A stretch of 64,000 nucleotides of DNA, taken from contig NZ_NEVM01000001.1 in the NCBI RefSeq assembly GCF_002261225.1, positions 992,001-1,056,000 of the forward strand, given 5' to 3'. Shown piece by piece: positions 51,892-60,430 of the stretch. Below the pieces are notes generated by a model. The model was given only the letters and a program-made list of their open reading frames with translations, was not told the origin of the DNA and searched no databases. Source of the DNA: Bordetella genomosp. 10. GTDB taxonomy: Bacteria > Pseudomonadota > Gammaproteobacteria > Burkholderiales > Burkholderiaceae_B. Positions within the stretch are counted from its first letter, which is position 1, and every line of letters begins with the position of its first letter. The translations under genes were made by a program, and so were the position numbers.

Positions 51892-52551
51892 CTATGGCCC
51901 GCTCGCCGGCCAACCCTGCTGCCCGATCAACGGCACGAAACTGACCGCGCCCAGGTCCTCTTCGTCGAACGCATCGGCATCGACGCGGGTGATGCGCAGC
52001 AGGCGCTGGCCGTGGCGCCGTCCGCCGGCCGGCAGCACCAGCCGGCCGCCCACGGCGAGCTGTTCGCGCCAGGCCGCCGGCACGTCCGGCGCGCTGGCCG
52101 ACGCCACGATCACGTCGTAAGGCGCGCCCGGCGGCCAGCCCAGGCTGCCGTCGGCGTGGTGGACGGCGACCTTCAGGTAGCCTTGCGCGCGCAGGTTGGC
52201 GGCCGCCACGCGGGCCAGTTCGTCCAGGCGTTCGACGGTGTCCAGGCCGCCGGCCAGTTCGGCGAGGACGGCGGCGGCATAGCCGCAGCCGGTGCCGATT
52301 TCCAGGACCCGGTCGCCGGGCCCGGGGTCGGCCGCCTGCGCCATCAGCGCCACCACATAAGGCTGGGAGATGGTCTGGCCGCCGGCAATGGGCAGCGGGC
52401 CGTCCTTGTAGGCGTCGTCGCGCAGGGATGCCGGCAGGAATGCCTCGCGCGCCACCTTGCCCATGGCCGCGAGCACGCGCGGATGCCGGATGCCGCGCGG
52501 GATCAGTTGATGCTCCACCATGTGCAAGCGCGCTTCGCTAGGTTGGGTCAT
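51892..52551 (-). CDS. pcm: Protein-L-isoaspartate O-methyltransferase
   Basis: Protein-repair methyltransferase of 219 residues. SAM motif VLEIGTGCGYAAAVLAEL near residue 78, an N-terminal substrate-binding part with LPIAGGQTISQPYVVALM, and the post-motif DVIVASASAPDVPAAW. It methylates isoaspartyl residues in damaged proteins. ATG at 52551 is chosen because AGGAG lies about eight bases upstream. In many Proteobacteria pcm is near surE and nlpD; here it is isolated. Confidence 0.9.
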   Translation of the reverse strand: MTQPSEARLHMVEHQLIPRGIRHPRVLAAMGKVAREAFLPASLRDDAYKDGPLPIAGGQTISQPYVVALMAQAADPGPGDRVLEIGTGCGYAAAVLAELAGGLDTVERLDELARVAAANLRAQGYLKVAVHHADGSLGWPPGAPYDVIVASASAPDVPAAWREQLAVGGRLVLPAGGRRHGQRLLRITRVDADAFDEEDLGAVSFVPLIGQQGWPASGP

Positions 52552-53095
52552 GGCATGGCTCCTGTCTCTCTCAAAGCTGAGGCTCGGCCGCGACCGGGCC
52601 GGCACGGGATGTGCCTGGCCCCGACCCTGCACCAGTTCCGTGCAATCCTTGACCGGTCGTTGCCATGGCAGGGCAGCCTCCCTGGGAAGCAGCGCCCGGC
52701 GGAGTTTTCTGGTTACTTTTCCGACAGCGAAGTTCACCTATTTCGTTCTTTCTATGAGTAAGCTCGGGTTTACCCGATGAAACAAATGCAGGATGGCGCG
52801 GCTGGCGGGGCCTAGGGCGGACGCATGGGGCCGACGGCGCGCCGAAAGGCCGGCAAACGCGCGCAATCGCGCCGGTCCGGCAGCCATCCGGAATCGACAC
52901 ATCCGGAATCGACAATCAACGATAGCGCCGTATCGGCCGGCCGGGACAGTCCCGGCGGCAGGGCTGGCGAAGGAACCGGCGGCGCGCCTGGGAACAGGCC
53001 GCCGCGCGGCGGGGACGGCGAGACAGCCCCGGCCATATGGAGGTTCCGCGGTCCGCCGGCGTGCGGATCGGCGCTATCGAAGGCAGAAGCAGACC
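52552..53095. other. Divergent intergenic region
   Basis: 544 bp between pcm and opgC. It contains a small hairpin TCGGGT-TT-ACCCGA (52764-52777) and a 15-bp tandem repeat at 52885-52914. Upstream of opgC the sequence is GC-rich with no clear promoter. No RNA gene was recognised. Confidence 0.45.
52885..52914 (+). repeat. 15-bp perfect tandem repeat
   Basis: CATCCGGAATCGACA occurs twice in tandem (52885-52899 and 52900-52914) in the pcm-opgC intergenic region. Confidence 0.9.
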
Positions 53096-54352
53096 ATGGC
53101 GGCGAATCCTTCCCCTTCATTACCCCCTCATTCCGGCGCCCGCGCGCCCGGCGCGGCCAAGGCCGCCCGGCCGCGCATGTGGGAGCTGGACGCGGTGCGC
53201 GGGCTGATGCTGGTGCTGATGCTCTCGACGCACCTGCCCACCAAGTTCGCCATCCCCGCTTCCCAGCCCTTCGGCTTCGTCTCGGCGGCCGAAGGCTTCG
53301 TCATGCTGTCGGCCTACATGGCCGGGCTGGTCTACACCCGGCGCTACATGCGCGACGGGCTCGCCGCCATGCACAAGGCCTTCCTGCGGCGGGCGCTGGT
53401 GGTGTATTCGTGCCAGGCGGCCTGCCTGCTCTTCCTTTTCACCCTCATCGCGGTGCTGGGCCTGACCATTCCGCAGCCCGACGTGCAGCACCTGATGTGG
53501 TACTACCTGCAGCAGCCGACCACCGCCTTCCTGTCCGCGCTGGCGCTCATCTACAACCCGCCGCTGCTGGATATCCTGCCCATCTACGTGATGTTCATGC
53601 TGCTCAGTCCGTGGGTGCTGTCCATCGGGCTGCGGCACGGCTGGCGCACCATCCTGACCATCAGCGGGCTGCTGTGGTTCGCCACGCAGTTCGGCCTGTC
53701 CAAATACCTCTACGGCTGGCTGGTCGACCTGACGGGGCTGCCGGTGCCGTTCAGCGAAACCGGCGCCTTCGAAACCTTCGGCTGGCAATTGCTGTGGATC
53801 TTCGGCCTGTGGCTGGGGGCCACGCATGCGCGCGTGCCGGCCGGGGAGCGGCGTCCTTTCTCGCGCATGGAGGTGGCCGGCGCGGCGCTGGTCGCCGGGA
53901 CCTTCTTCATCTGGCGCCACCTGACGGGCCAGGCGCCCTTCGCCGACGGCGAGCCCATCAATTTCCTGTGGGACAAGTGGCACCTGGGGCCCATGCGCCT
54001 GCTGAATTTCTTCGCGCTGGTCGTCCTGGCCATGCACTACGACGACTGGATAAAGCGCCGCCTGCCGCGCGTGCCTTTCCTGGAAACCATGGGCCAGTCC
54101 TCGCTGTCGGTGTTTTGCGCGCACCTGGTGGTGGTGCTGCTGGCCCTGTGCGTGGTCGGGGTGGCGACGCCCGCGCGCTCCTCCTGGCTGGACGCGGCGC
54201 TGTACATCGGCAGCGTGATCCTGCTCTATGGCGTGGCGGTGATCATGCGTTCCGGCAAGGCCGCGGCGACGGCGCGCCAGCAGGCCAGGCCGGCTCCGGC
54301 CCTGGCGGGCGCGGGCGCCGGCAAGGGCTGCGTCAATCGAGGTGGGCGGTGA
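53096..54352 (+). CDS. opgC: OpgC-family osmoregulated periplasmic glucan succinyltransferase
   Basis: Membrane acyltransferase of 418 residues with about ten helices. The N-terminal WELDAVRGLMLVLMLSTHLP, FVSAAEGFVMLSAYMAG and the long hydrophobic series are the OpgC pattern (PF10129). It substitutes periplasmic glucans, probably with succinyl residues, in the inner membrane. ATG at 53096 has only AAGG nearby. Its last 20 bp overlap the 3' end of the convergent SGNH hydrolase gene. No opgG/opgH are in the window. Confidence 0.87.
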   Translation: MAANPSPSLPPHSGARAPGAAKAARPRMWELDAVRGLMLVLMLSTHLPTKFAIPASQPFGFVSAAEGFVMLSAYMAGLVYTRRYMRDGLAAMHKAFLRRALVVYSCQAACLLFLFTLIAVLGLTIPQPDVQHLMWYYLQQPTTAFLSALALIYNPPLLDILPIYVMFMLLSPWVLSIGLRHGWRTILTISGLLWFATQFGLSKYLYGWLVDLTGLPVPFSETGAFETFGWQLLWIFGLWLGATHARVPAGERRPFSRMEVAGAALVAGTFFIWRHLTGQAPFADGEPINFLWDKWHLGPMRLLNFFALVVLAMHYDDWIKRRLPRVPFLETMGQSSLSVFCAHLVVVLLALCVVGVATPARSSWLDAALYIGSVILLYGVAVIMRSGKAAATARQQARPAPALAGAGAGKGCVNRGGR

Positions 54353-55106
54353 TGAGGCGCTTCCACAGCGCGTAGCCGTCCGCGTTCAGGTGCAGCTTGT
54401 CCTCGCGGAACAGGGCCATGCGCGGTTGGCCCTTGTCATCCACCATGGATGAATAGACGTCGATGAAATCGGCGTTGGGGACCGTCAGCGTATAGGCCTT
54501 GATCAAGGCGTTGGCTTCCTGGATCTGCGGCATCAGCGAGGCGCGCAGCGGGCTGGGCTTGATCGAGATATAGGCGATGCGGGTCTTGGGCAGGTCCGCG
54601 CGCACCCCTTCGACGAACTTGCGGAAGCTCTGCAATACCTGCTGCGGCGTGCGGCCCTCGGCCAGGTCGTTGTCGCCCGCGTAGACCAGCACCAGGTGCG
54701 GCTTGTAGGGCGCGACCAGGGCGTGCAGGTGTTGCGTACAGTCCATCATGCGCGAGCCGCCGAAGCCGCGCTTGACCACCACCGGCAGGGAACTGAAGTC
54801 GCTCTCCAGGTTGCTCCACAGCCGGATGGACGAGCTGCCGACGAACAGCACGCCGCCCGGCTTGGGCGGATGTTCCTTGTCGGCGGCGGCGAAGGCGGCC
54901 AGGCTGGCGTCCCAGCGATTGTCCACCGCGGCCGCGGCGTTCTTGTCCAGGGATGCCGTCATCGCGGACGTGGTCGCCGGCGCGGCGGGCGCCAGGACCA
55001 CGGGCGTGGCGGAGGGCATGGGCGTGGCGGCGGTCTGGGCGCGAGCGCCGGCGGCGAGGACCGACAGAAGACCGCACGTCAACGCGGCGAGGCGTAAAAC
55101 GTTCAT
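54333..55106 (-). CDS. Secreted SGNH/GDSL hydrolase
   Basis: Secreted or periplasmic esterase-like enzyme of 257 residues. The signal peptide ends at about residue 23 (AAGARAQ), followed by an Ala/Thr/Pro linker. The catalytic serine block FVGSSSIRLW is at residues 88-97, the Asn block VYAGDNDLAEG is near 150, and the Asp-His block REDKLHLNADGYALW is near the C-terminus. This matches PAF-acetylhydrolase-like lipases/esterases. Substrate unknown. It converges on opgC with a 20-bp overlap. Confidence 0.87.
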   Translation of the reverse strand: MNVLRLAALTCGLLSVLAAGARAQTAATPMPSATPVVLAPAAPATTSAMTASLDKNAAAAVDNRWDASLAAFAAADKEHPPKPGGVLFVGSSSIRLWSNLESDFSSLPVVVKRGFGGSRMMDCTQHLHALVAPYKPHLVLVYAGDNDLAEGRTPQQVLQSFRKFVEGVRADLPKTRIAYISIKPSPLRASLMPQIQEANALIKAYTLTVPNADFIDVYSSMVDDKGQPRMALFREDKLHLNADGYALWKRLITAHLD

Positions 55107-55579
55107 CGAAACCTGAATGGCTGGATAAGGCCGCGGGATGAACTTGCCTGGTCCGGGATCGGCTCCCCTTCGGAAGCAACGGAACCGGGGTCCGGTCAGC
55201 CGCCCCGCAAGCCCTGCCGGGCCGCGTCGCGCGCCGTACCGGGCGCGCGGCCTGCGCCCGGTTGCCGGAACCGCATCATGATGCGGCAAGTCCCGGAGAG
55301 GTTAAAGAAATAAATTGTGTATGCCCCCGCCGGGGGAGGGCTGTTGTTATTCCGGCACAAAACCAGCCCAATGTGACGAAAATTTTACGGCCGGGTCCGA
55401 ACTTTGTAAGCTTCTCCACGGTTTGGGCGTTTTGTTCAAACAGGACGGCGTATCCGCCGCGAGGGCCCATGGCCGCGTCCCGGACGTTCCGGACACGGCG
55501 CCGCGGGCCGCGCCGGCGCGCCATGCAAGGGAGACGCGACGCAGATGCCGCGCTCCCGGGGAAATAAAGGTGTCGGACG
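55107..55579. other. Intergenic region upstream of LPS-kinase-like gene
   Basis: 473 bp between the divergent SGNH hydrolase and LPS-kinase-like genes. It has an AT-rich part at 55300-55320 and a GC hairpin CCCCCGCCGGGGG near 55324. AAATTTTACGG at 55379-55389 could be promoter DNA. I found no gene. Confidence 0.4.
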
Positions 55580-56263
55580 ATGCGTCCGCAAGAATCGAGT
55601 TTTTGGTGGTCAGTACAGGGCGAGTGGGTGGAGGAGCCCAATAACCGGCGCGGCGGCTTCAGCGGCGTCCAGCGGGTGATCGTGCCGGAGTCGGGCGCCT
55701 GTTATTACGTGAAGCGCCAGCGCAATCACCTTTTTCGCAGTGTCCGCTATCCGGCGGGGCGTCCCACGCTGCTGCGCGAATGGCAGAGCATGCGTTTCTG
55801 CCAGAGCATCGGGGTGCCCACGGCGCCGCTGGTCTTCTTCGACATGCAGAAGAGCAAGGAAGGCTGGGACTCGATCCTGGTCACGCGTGGCCTGAGCGGC
55901 TACGTCAGCCTGGACCAGGCCTACGCGGAAAAACTCTGGTCCCCCGAGCAGCGCGCGGCGGCCCTGCGTGCGGTCGCGGGGGCGCTGATCTCGCTGCATC
56001 GCGCGCGCCGCAAGCATGGCCATCTCTATCCGAAAGAGGTCTTCGTCGATTTCTCCCATTCGCAGCCTGCCGTGGCGATCGTCGACTGGGAACTCAGCCG
56101 TTACCGCCTGACCGCCGCGCAGGCCGCCCAGCCCGACGTGCGGCGCCTCCTGAAGTCCCTGCTCGGCCTGGGCATGACGCAGGACGAACTGCGCCTGTTC
56201 TTCGACGCCTACCGCGCCAGCGGCATCCACCTGCCGCCGATGCCGCAGTTGGCGCGGCGCTAG
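55580..56263 (+). CDS. InaA/RfaP-type lipopolysaccharide-kinase-like protein
   Basis: Protein of 227 residues with a protein-kinase-like fold. The Lys of YYVKRQRNHLF, Glu of LLREWQSM, HGHLYPKEVFVDF (catalytic-loop type, His-x-His... Asn replaced) and DWELSRYRL (DFG-like Asp) fit the InaA/LPS-kinase family. It may phosphorylate lipopolysaccharide heptose or act in acid and antibiotic stress, by family. ATG at 55580 has AAAGGTG upstream. Confidence 0.82.
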   Translation: MRPQESSFWWSVQGEWVEEPNNRRGGFSGVQRVIVPESGACYYVKRQRNHLFRSVRYPAGRPTLLREWQSMRFCQSIGVPTAPLVFFDMQKSKEGWDSILVTRGLSGYVSLDQAYAEKLWSPEQRAAALRAVAGALISLHRARRKHGHLYPKEVFVDFSHSQPAVAIVDWELSRYRLTAAQAAQPDVRRLLKSLLGLGMTQDELRLFFDAYRASGIHLPPMPQLARR

Positions 56264-56310
56264 GCCGACGACACCAGGCCGACATCAGCCTGGTCCCGGG
56301 CCGGCCGTCC

Positions 56311-57018
56311 TCATTCCGCCTTGGGAAACAAGGCGATGAAGTCCAGCAGCTTCTCCCCCAGCAGGTTCACGTGGCCGCGCATGGCCGCGCCGGCGCCTTC
56401 CTCGTCGCCGGTGGCCAGCGCGCGCAGCACGGCCGCGTGCTCCGTCAGCGTATCGGCGCGGCGGCTGGGCTTTTGCGTGACCATCTTGCGATACAGGCCG
56501 ATGCGGTTGCGCAGCGCGCGCGTCTGCTCGGCCAGGAAAGCGTTCTGCGAGGCCTCGTAGATCAGTTCGTGGAAACGCCGGTTGATCTCGTAGAACATCT
56601 CCACCTCGCCGGTGCCGGCCAGCGCCGCCAGTTCCTCCTGGTAGCGGCTTAGCTGCGCCAGTTGGGCCGCGTTGATGCGGCGCGCCGCCAGGCGCGCGCA
56701 CAGGCCCTCCAGTTCCGCCATCACCTGGAACATCTCGATCAGGCGCGTGGCCGACAGCGCCACCACCAGGGCCGGCTGGCGCGTGCGGATCTGGATCAGG
56801 CCCGCCGACGCCAGATGGCGCAAGGCCTCGCGCACCGGCGTGCGCGAAACCTGGAAACGCGCTGCCAATTCCACTTCGTCCAGGCGCGCGCCCGGCGCCA
56901 GCGTGCCGGCGAGGATTTCGCTTTCCAGCGTCTGCTGGATCTGGGCGGAACGGCTGGCGCCAGGCTGCGCCGCGGCGGACGCGAAGGACGGAATGGAGGA
57001 CACGGGAAGGCTCGTCAT
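56311..57018 (-). CDS. FadR-type GntR-family regulator
   Basis: Regulator of 235 residues with a GntR HTH (VELAARFQVSRTPVREALR) and FCD domain (EMFYEINRRFHELIYEASQN, HVNLLGEKL). Divergent from the catabolic operon at 57441. The intergenic region holds three related copies of a 12-bp motif, so it very likely represses the operon and its own gene. Confidence 0.9.
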   Translation of the reverse strand: MTSLPVSSIPSFASAAAQPGASRSAQIQQTLESEILAGTLAPGARLDEVELAARFQVSRTPVREALRHLASAGLIQIRTRQPALVVALSATRLIEMFQVMAELEGLCARLAARRINAAQLAQLSRYQEELAALAGTGEVEMFYEINRRFHELIYEASQNAFLAEQTRALRNRIGLYRKMVTQKPSRRADTLTEHAAVLRALATGDEEGAGAAMRGHVNLLGEKLLDFIALFPKAE

Positions 57019-57183
57019 CGGGGTAGGCCCCTGCCTGGGGCGCGGTGTTCAAGAGGAGGCGGCACGGCCTGCCCGGGCGTGGTCGTGGGCGGCTTGCGCG
57101 GCGGAAGACGGCCTTGGCCCGTAGCGCGCCGGCACTGGCGCCGTCCGAGGCAGGCTCGCCGTCACCCGCATTGTACCTTTTAA

Positions 57184-57216
57184 TGTATGCAAGATAAATG
57201 ATCTTGTATGCACAAG
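57184..57216. promoter_or_regulatory. Probable GntR operators (proximal pair)
   Basis: TGTATGCAAGAT (57184-57195) and ATCTTGTATGCA (57201-57212) form a near-inverted repeat, and CTTGTATGCACAAG (57203-57216) has perfect 5-bp arms. Both are typical of FadR-type sites and overlap the predicted divergent promoters. Confidence 0.7.
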
Positions 57217-57390
57217 AACGCGGCGTCCATGCACCACGTTACGCCCTGTGTTGGGGCAGGCGAAAGCCAATATCCATGCGGTCATGGGGAAAGCTGGTTG
57301 GCATGGATGTTGCGTTTGCTGAACCGGCAAGGATGGAGAGACGGCCCGGAATCCGGGCGGGAACCTTCTCTCCAGGCAATCCGGATTCAA

Positions 57391-57402
57391 ATCTTGCATA
57401 CA
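57391..57402. promoter_or_regulatory. Distal copy of GntR operator motif
   Basis: ATCTTGCATACA at 57391-57402 is the exact reverse complement of the site at 57184-57195, about 207 bp away and 39 bp upstream of the SDR ATG. Two-site repression by looping or blocking is plausible. Confidence 0.65.
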
Positions 57403-57440
57403 TGGATCCGACCCTGAAACCACGTCGAGGATAGGCAGCA

Positions 57441-58226
57441 ATGGATCTGGGTTTGAACGGCAAGTCGGCGCTGATCACCGGCGCTTCGAAGGGCATCGGC
57501 CTGGCGACGGCGCACAGCTTCGCGCGGGAAGGCGTGTCCCGGCTGCACCTGGCCGCGCGTTCGGCCGAAGGACTGGCCGCGGCCAAGGCGGCGCTGTCGG
57601 CGGAATACGGCGTGGAGGTGCAGACCCATGCCCTGGACCTCTCCGTCACCGCCAATGTCCTGGCGCTGGCGGAACGCTGCGGCGACGCCGACATCTTGGT
57701 CAACAACGCGGCCGATTCCACGCCGGGGCCCATGGACCAGTTGTCGGACCAGGCCTGGCGCGACAGCCTGGACATGAAGATTTTTTCCTACGTGACCCTG
57801 ACCCGCGAAATCTACGCGCGGATGAAGGCGCGCGGCCAGGGCGTCATCGTCAACGACATCGGCAACTCGGGCGAGAACTGGGACGCCAACTACATCGTGG
57901 GCACCACCGGCAACGCCGCCATGATGGCCTTCACGCGCGGCGTGGGCGGCCGCAGCCTGGACGACGGCATCCGGGTGGTGGGCGTCAATCCGGGGCCGGT
58001 CGCCACCGACCGCATGGTCAAGCTGATGAAGCGGCGGGCGGTGGACTGGTACGGCGACGAAAGCCGCTGGGAGGAACTGTTCGACAAGTATCCCGCCAAG
58101 CGGCCGGCCAGCCCCGAGGAAGTGGCCGATCTCATCGTCTACCTGGCGTCCGAACGCGCGGCCTACATCACCGGCACCATCGTGACCATCGACGGCGGCA
58201 TCGCCTCGCGCCGCTCCATCATTTGA
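57441..58226 (+). CDS. SDR-family protein with altered active site
   Basis: SDR of 261 residues with TGASKGIG near residues 14-21 and NNAADST near 89. The usual Ser-Tyr-x-x-x-Lys site reads VNDIGNSGENWDANYIVGTT, so Tyr is kept but Lys at Tyr+4 is Thr. Ending AAYITGTIVTIDGGIA is normal. ATG at 57441 is the first gene of the operon. It may be a dehydrogenase with altered proton relay, or a non-classical SDR. Confidence 0.85.
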   Translation: MDLGLNGKSALITGASKGIGLATAHSFAREGVSRLHLAARSAEGLAAAKAALSAEYGVEVQTHALDLSVTANVLALAERCGDADILVNNAADSTPGPMDQLSDQAWRDSLDMKIFSYVTLTREIYARMKARGQGVIVNDIGNSGENWDANYIVGTTGNAAMMAFTRGVGGRSLDDGIRVVGVNPGPVATDRMVKLMKRRAVDWYGDESRWEELFDKYPAKRPASPEEVADLIVYLASERAAYITGTIVTIDGGIASRRSII

Positions 58227-58240
58227 AGGCCGGGAACGCC

Positions 58241-59374
58241 ATGCGCAGCTTCGAACAACGCAACGCCTACTTCGACCGCCTCTGCAATACGCCGGGCCTG
58301 ATGTGGCTGGGGCAGAACACCAACCACTTCGATCCGCATCCCGCCGTCATCGCCGCGGTGACCGAAGCCCTGGCGCGCGGCGACTATCACGCCTATGCGC
58401 CGCCGGCCGGCTTCGAAACGCTGCGCCGCCTGATCGTGGACGATGCCGGGGTGCCGCAGGCCTGCGCCTTCGTCACCGACGGCGCGGTCGAGGCGCTGTA
58501 CAACGTCTGCCGCAACGTCTGCGAGCCGGGCAAGGATTTCGTCACCACCGATCCGAGCTGGGCGTGGCCGATGGCGTTCGCGCGCCATGCCGGCGCCAAC
58601 GTCGTCGAATTGCCGATCTACGACGCCGCGCAAGGGTACAAGCTGACGGCCGCGCAGTTGCGCGCCGCCGTGGGACCGGACACCGGCGTGATCTACCTGG
58701 TCGATCCCAACAACCCCCTGGGCACCTGCCACACCGAAGCGGAGATACGCGAAATCGCCGACATCGCGCGCTCGGTCGGCGCCTACCTGATCCACGACGC
58801 CACCTATTCGCAGTTCGCCGACGACTTCACGCCGGCCTTGCGCTTCTACCCGGAAAAGACGGTGATGACCTACAGCTTTTCCAAGTGGCTGGGGCTGGCC
58901 GGCATGCGGCTGGGCGCCGTCATCGCCGATGCCGACATCATCGAGCGGCTGGCCAGCGCGCCGCCCAACAACCTGGGCAGCAACGTGCTGTCGCAGCGCG
59001 CGGCCATCGCGGGATTGCAGACCAAGGCGGAATGGTTCCCCGAGGTCAAGCGGCGCTTGCGCCGCAACCAGGCCGCGCTGGCCGACGCGGTCGCGCGCGT
59101 GGACGGACTGCACCTGCCCGTCTACCCGTCGCAGGCCAATCTGCTGATCGTGGAGACCGGCGACGCGGGCGTGCGGCCGGAAGCGCTGGTGGCGGCCTAC
59201 CAGGCCGAGGGCGTGATGATCCGCCAGGGCACGTACCACACCAAGCGCTTCGGCGACCGCTTCGTCAAGATCAGCCTGACCGTGCCCGAAGCCTGGGCCG
59301 ACCGCTGCTGCGAGCTGCTGCCGGCCATGGTCGAGCGCGCGCGCAAGGCGCCGGCGCCGGCGGCCTTGTTCTAG
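58241..59374 (+). CDS. PLP-dependent class I/II aminotransferase
   Basis: Aminotransferase-fold enzyme of 377 residues. I chose ATG 58241 with GGGAA upstream; a TTG at 58223 overlaps the previous stop. Features: YHAYAPPAGFETLRRLI near 45, VDPNNPLGTCH near 160, the PLP lysine in YSFSKWLGLAGMRLG near 214, and the C-terminal Arg in FVKISLTVPE near 345. It likely transaminates or eliminates an amino acid made or consumed in this operon. Substrate not readable. Confidence 0.88.
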   Translation: MRSFEQRNAYFDRLCNTPGLMWLGQNTNHFDPHPAVIAAVTEALARGDYHAYAPPAGFETLRRLIVDDAGVPQACAFVTDGAVEALYNVCRNVCEPGKDFVTTDPSWAWPMAFARHAGANVVELPIYDAAQGYKLTAAQLRAAVGPDTGVIYLVDPNNPLGTCHTEAEIREIADIARSVGAYLIHDATYSQFADDFTPALRFYPEKTVMTYSFSKWLGLAGMRLGAVIADADIIERLASAPPNNLGSNVLSQRAAIAGLQTKAEWFPEVKRRLRRNQAALADAVARVDGLHLPVYPSQANLLIVETGDAGVRPEALVAAYQAEGVMIRQGTYHTKRFGDRFVKISLTVPEAWADRCCELLPAMVERARKAPAPAALF

Positions 59375-59512
59375 CGTTTTTCCAGGGCGTTCTTCCGGGA
59401 CGTTTGCGCCGGCTGCCCGGGGCGCGCCAGTCGCAGCGTCATGTTCGATTCGCAACGCCAGCAAGCCCGGCGGCATCCGGCAAGCCGCCAACGATACGAG
59501 GATACGAAAGCC

Positions 59513-60394
59513 ATGCCCATCATCACCACGCGCGACGGCGTCAGGCTGCACTACGAGGAATGCGGCAGCGGCACGCCCATCCTGTTCGTGCACGAGTTCG
59601 GCGGAGACTGGCGTAGCTGGGAGCCGCAGATGCGGTACTTCGCGCGGCGCTACCGCTGCATCACCTATAGCGCGCGCGGCTATACGCCGTCGGACGTGCC
59701 GGCCGAGGTGGACCGCTATTCGCAGGAAATCGCCGTCGACGACATGGTCGACGTGCTGAACGGACTGGGCCTGGCGCGCGCGCACGTCGTGGGCTTGTCC
59801 ATGGGCGGCTTCGCCACCCTGCATTTCGGCCTGCGCCACGCCGCGCGCGCCTTGTCGCTGGTGGTGGCCGGCGCGGGCTACGGCGCGGAGAAACAGTACG
59901 AGGACTATTTCCGCGGTGTCTCGCTGGAGGTGGCGCGCAAGTTCGAGGAAATGGGCGCGCCCGCGTTCTCCAGGATCTATTCGACGGCGGCGTCGCGCAT
60001 TCCCTTCCAGCTCAAGGACCCGCGCGGCTGGGCGGAGTTCGCCGAGCAACTGGGCCAGCACGACGCCACCGGTTCGGCCAACACCATGCGCGGCGTGCAG
60101 GCGCGCCGGCCGTCGATCTACGACCTGGAGGACGAGCTCAAGCGCATGGCCGTGCCCACCCTGGTCGTCGTCGGCGACGAAGACGACCATTGCCTGCAAC
60201 CGGGCATCTTCCTCAAGCGGACGGTGCCGGCCAGCGGCCTGCTGGTGCTGCCGAAAGCGGGGCACACCTTGAACATCGAGGAGCCGGGCCTGTTCAACCA
60301 GTTCGTCGGCGATTTCCTGGCGACGGTGGAGCAGGGCAAGTGGCTGCCGCGCGATCCCCGGTCCGCGCCGGCCGAGATCATGAAGACCCAATGA
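59513..60394 (+). CDS. Alpha/beta-hydrolase
   Basis: Alpha/beta-hydrolase-fold enzyme of 293 residues. Oxyanion region VHEFGGDWRSWEPQM near 25, nucleophile Ser near residue 96 in VVGLSMGGFATLHF, acid Asp in VVGDEDDHCLQP near 222 and His in PKAGHTLNIEEPG near 249. A lid region precedes the last strands. ATG at 59513 has GAGGA upstream. It may cleave an ester or C-C bond of an intermediate in this operon, as in meta-cleavage hydrolases. Confidence 0.88.
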   Translation: MPIITTRDGVRLHYEECGSGTPILFVHEFGGDWRSWEPQMRYFARRYRCITYSARGYTPSDVPAEVDRYSQEIAVDDMVDVLNGLGLARAHVVGLSMGGFATLHFGLRHAARALSLVVAGAGYGAEKQYEDYFRGVSLEVARKFEEMGAPAFSRIYSTAASRIPFQLKDPRGWAEFAEQLGQHDATGSANTMRGVQARRPSIYDLEDELKRMAVPTLVVVGDEDDHCLQPGIFLKRTVPASGLLVLPKAGHTLNIEEPGLFNQFVGDFLATVEQGKWLPRDPRSAPAEIMKTQ

Positions 60395-60430
60395 AGTGAC
60401 GACCTTCTGCACAGGAACCTCGACCGCCCC

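Larger units (their letters stand above)
57019..57440. promoter_or_regulatory. Divergent control region with divergent promoters
   Basis: 422 bp between regulator and operon. A plus-strand promoter may be TTGTAC (57171-57176) with GATAAA (57193-57198). A minus-strand -10 TACAAT overlaps at 57170-57175. The operator repeats are listed separately. No RNA gene was seen. Confidence 0.45.
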
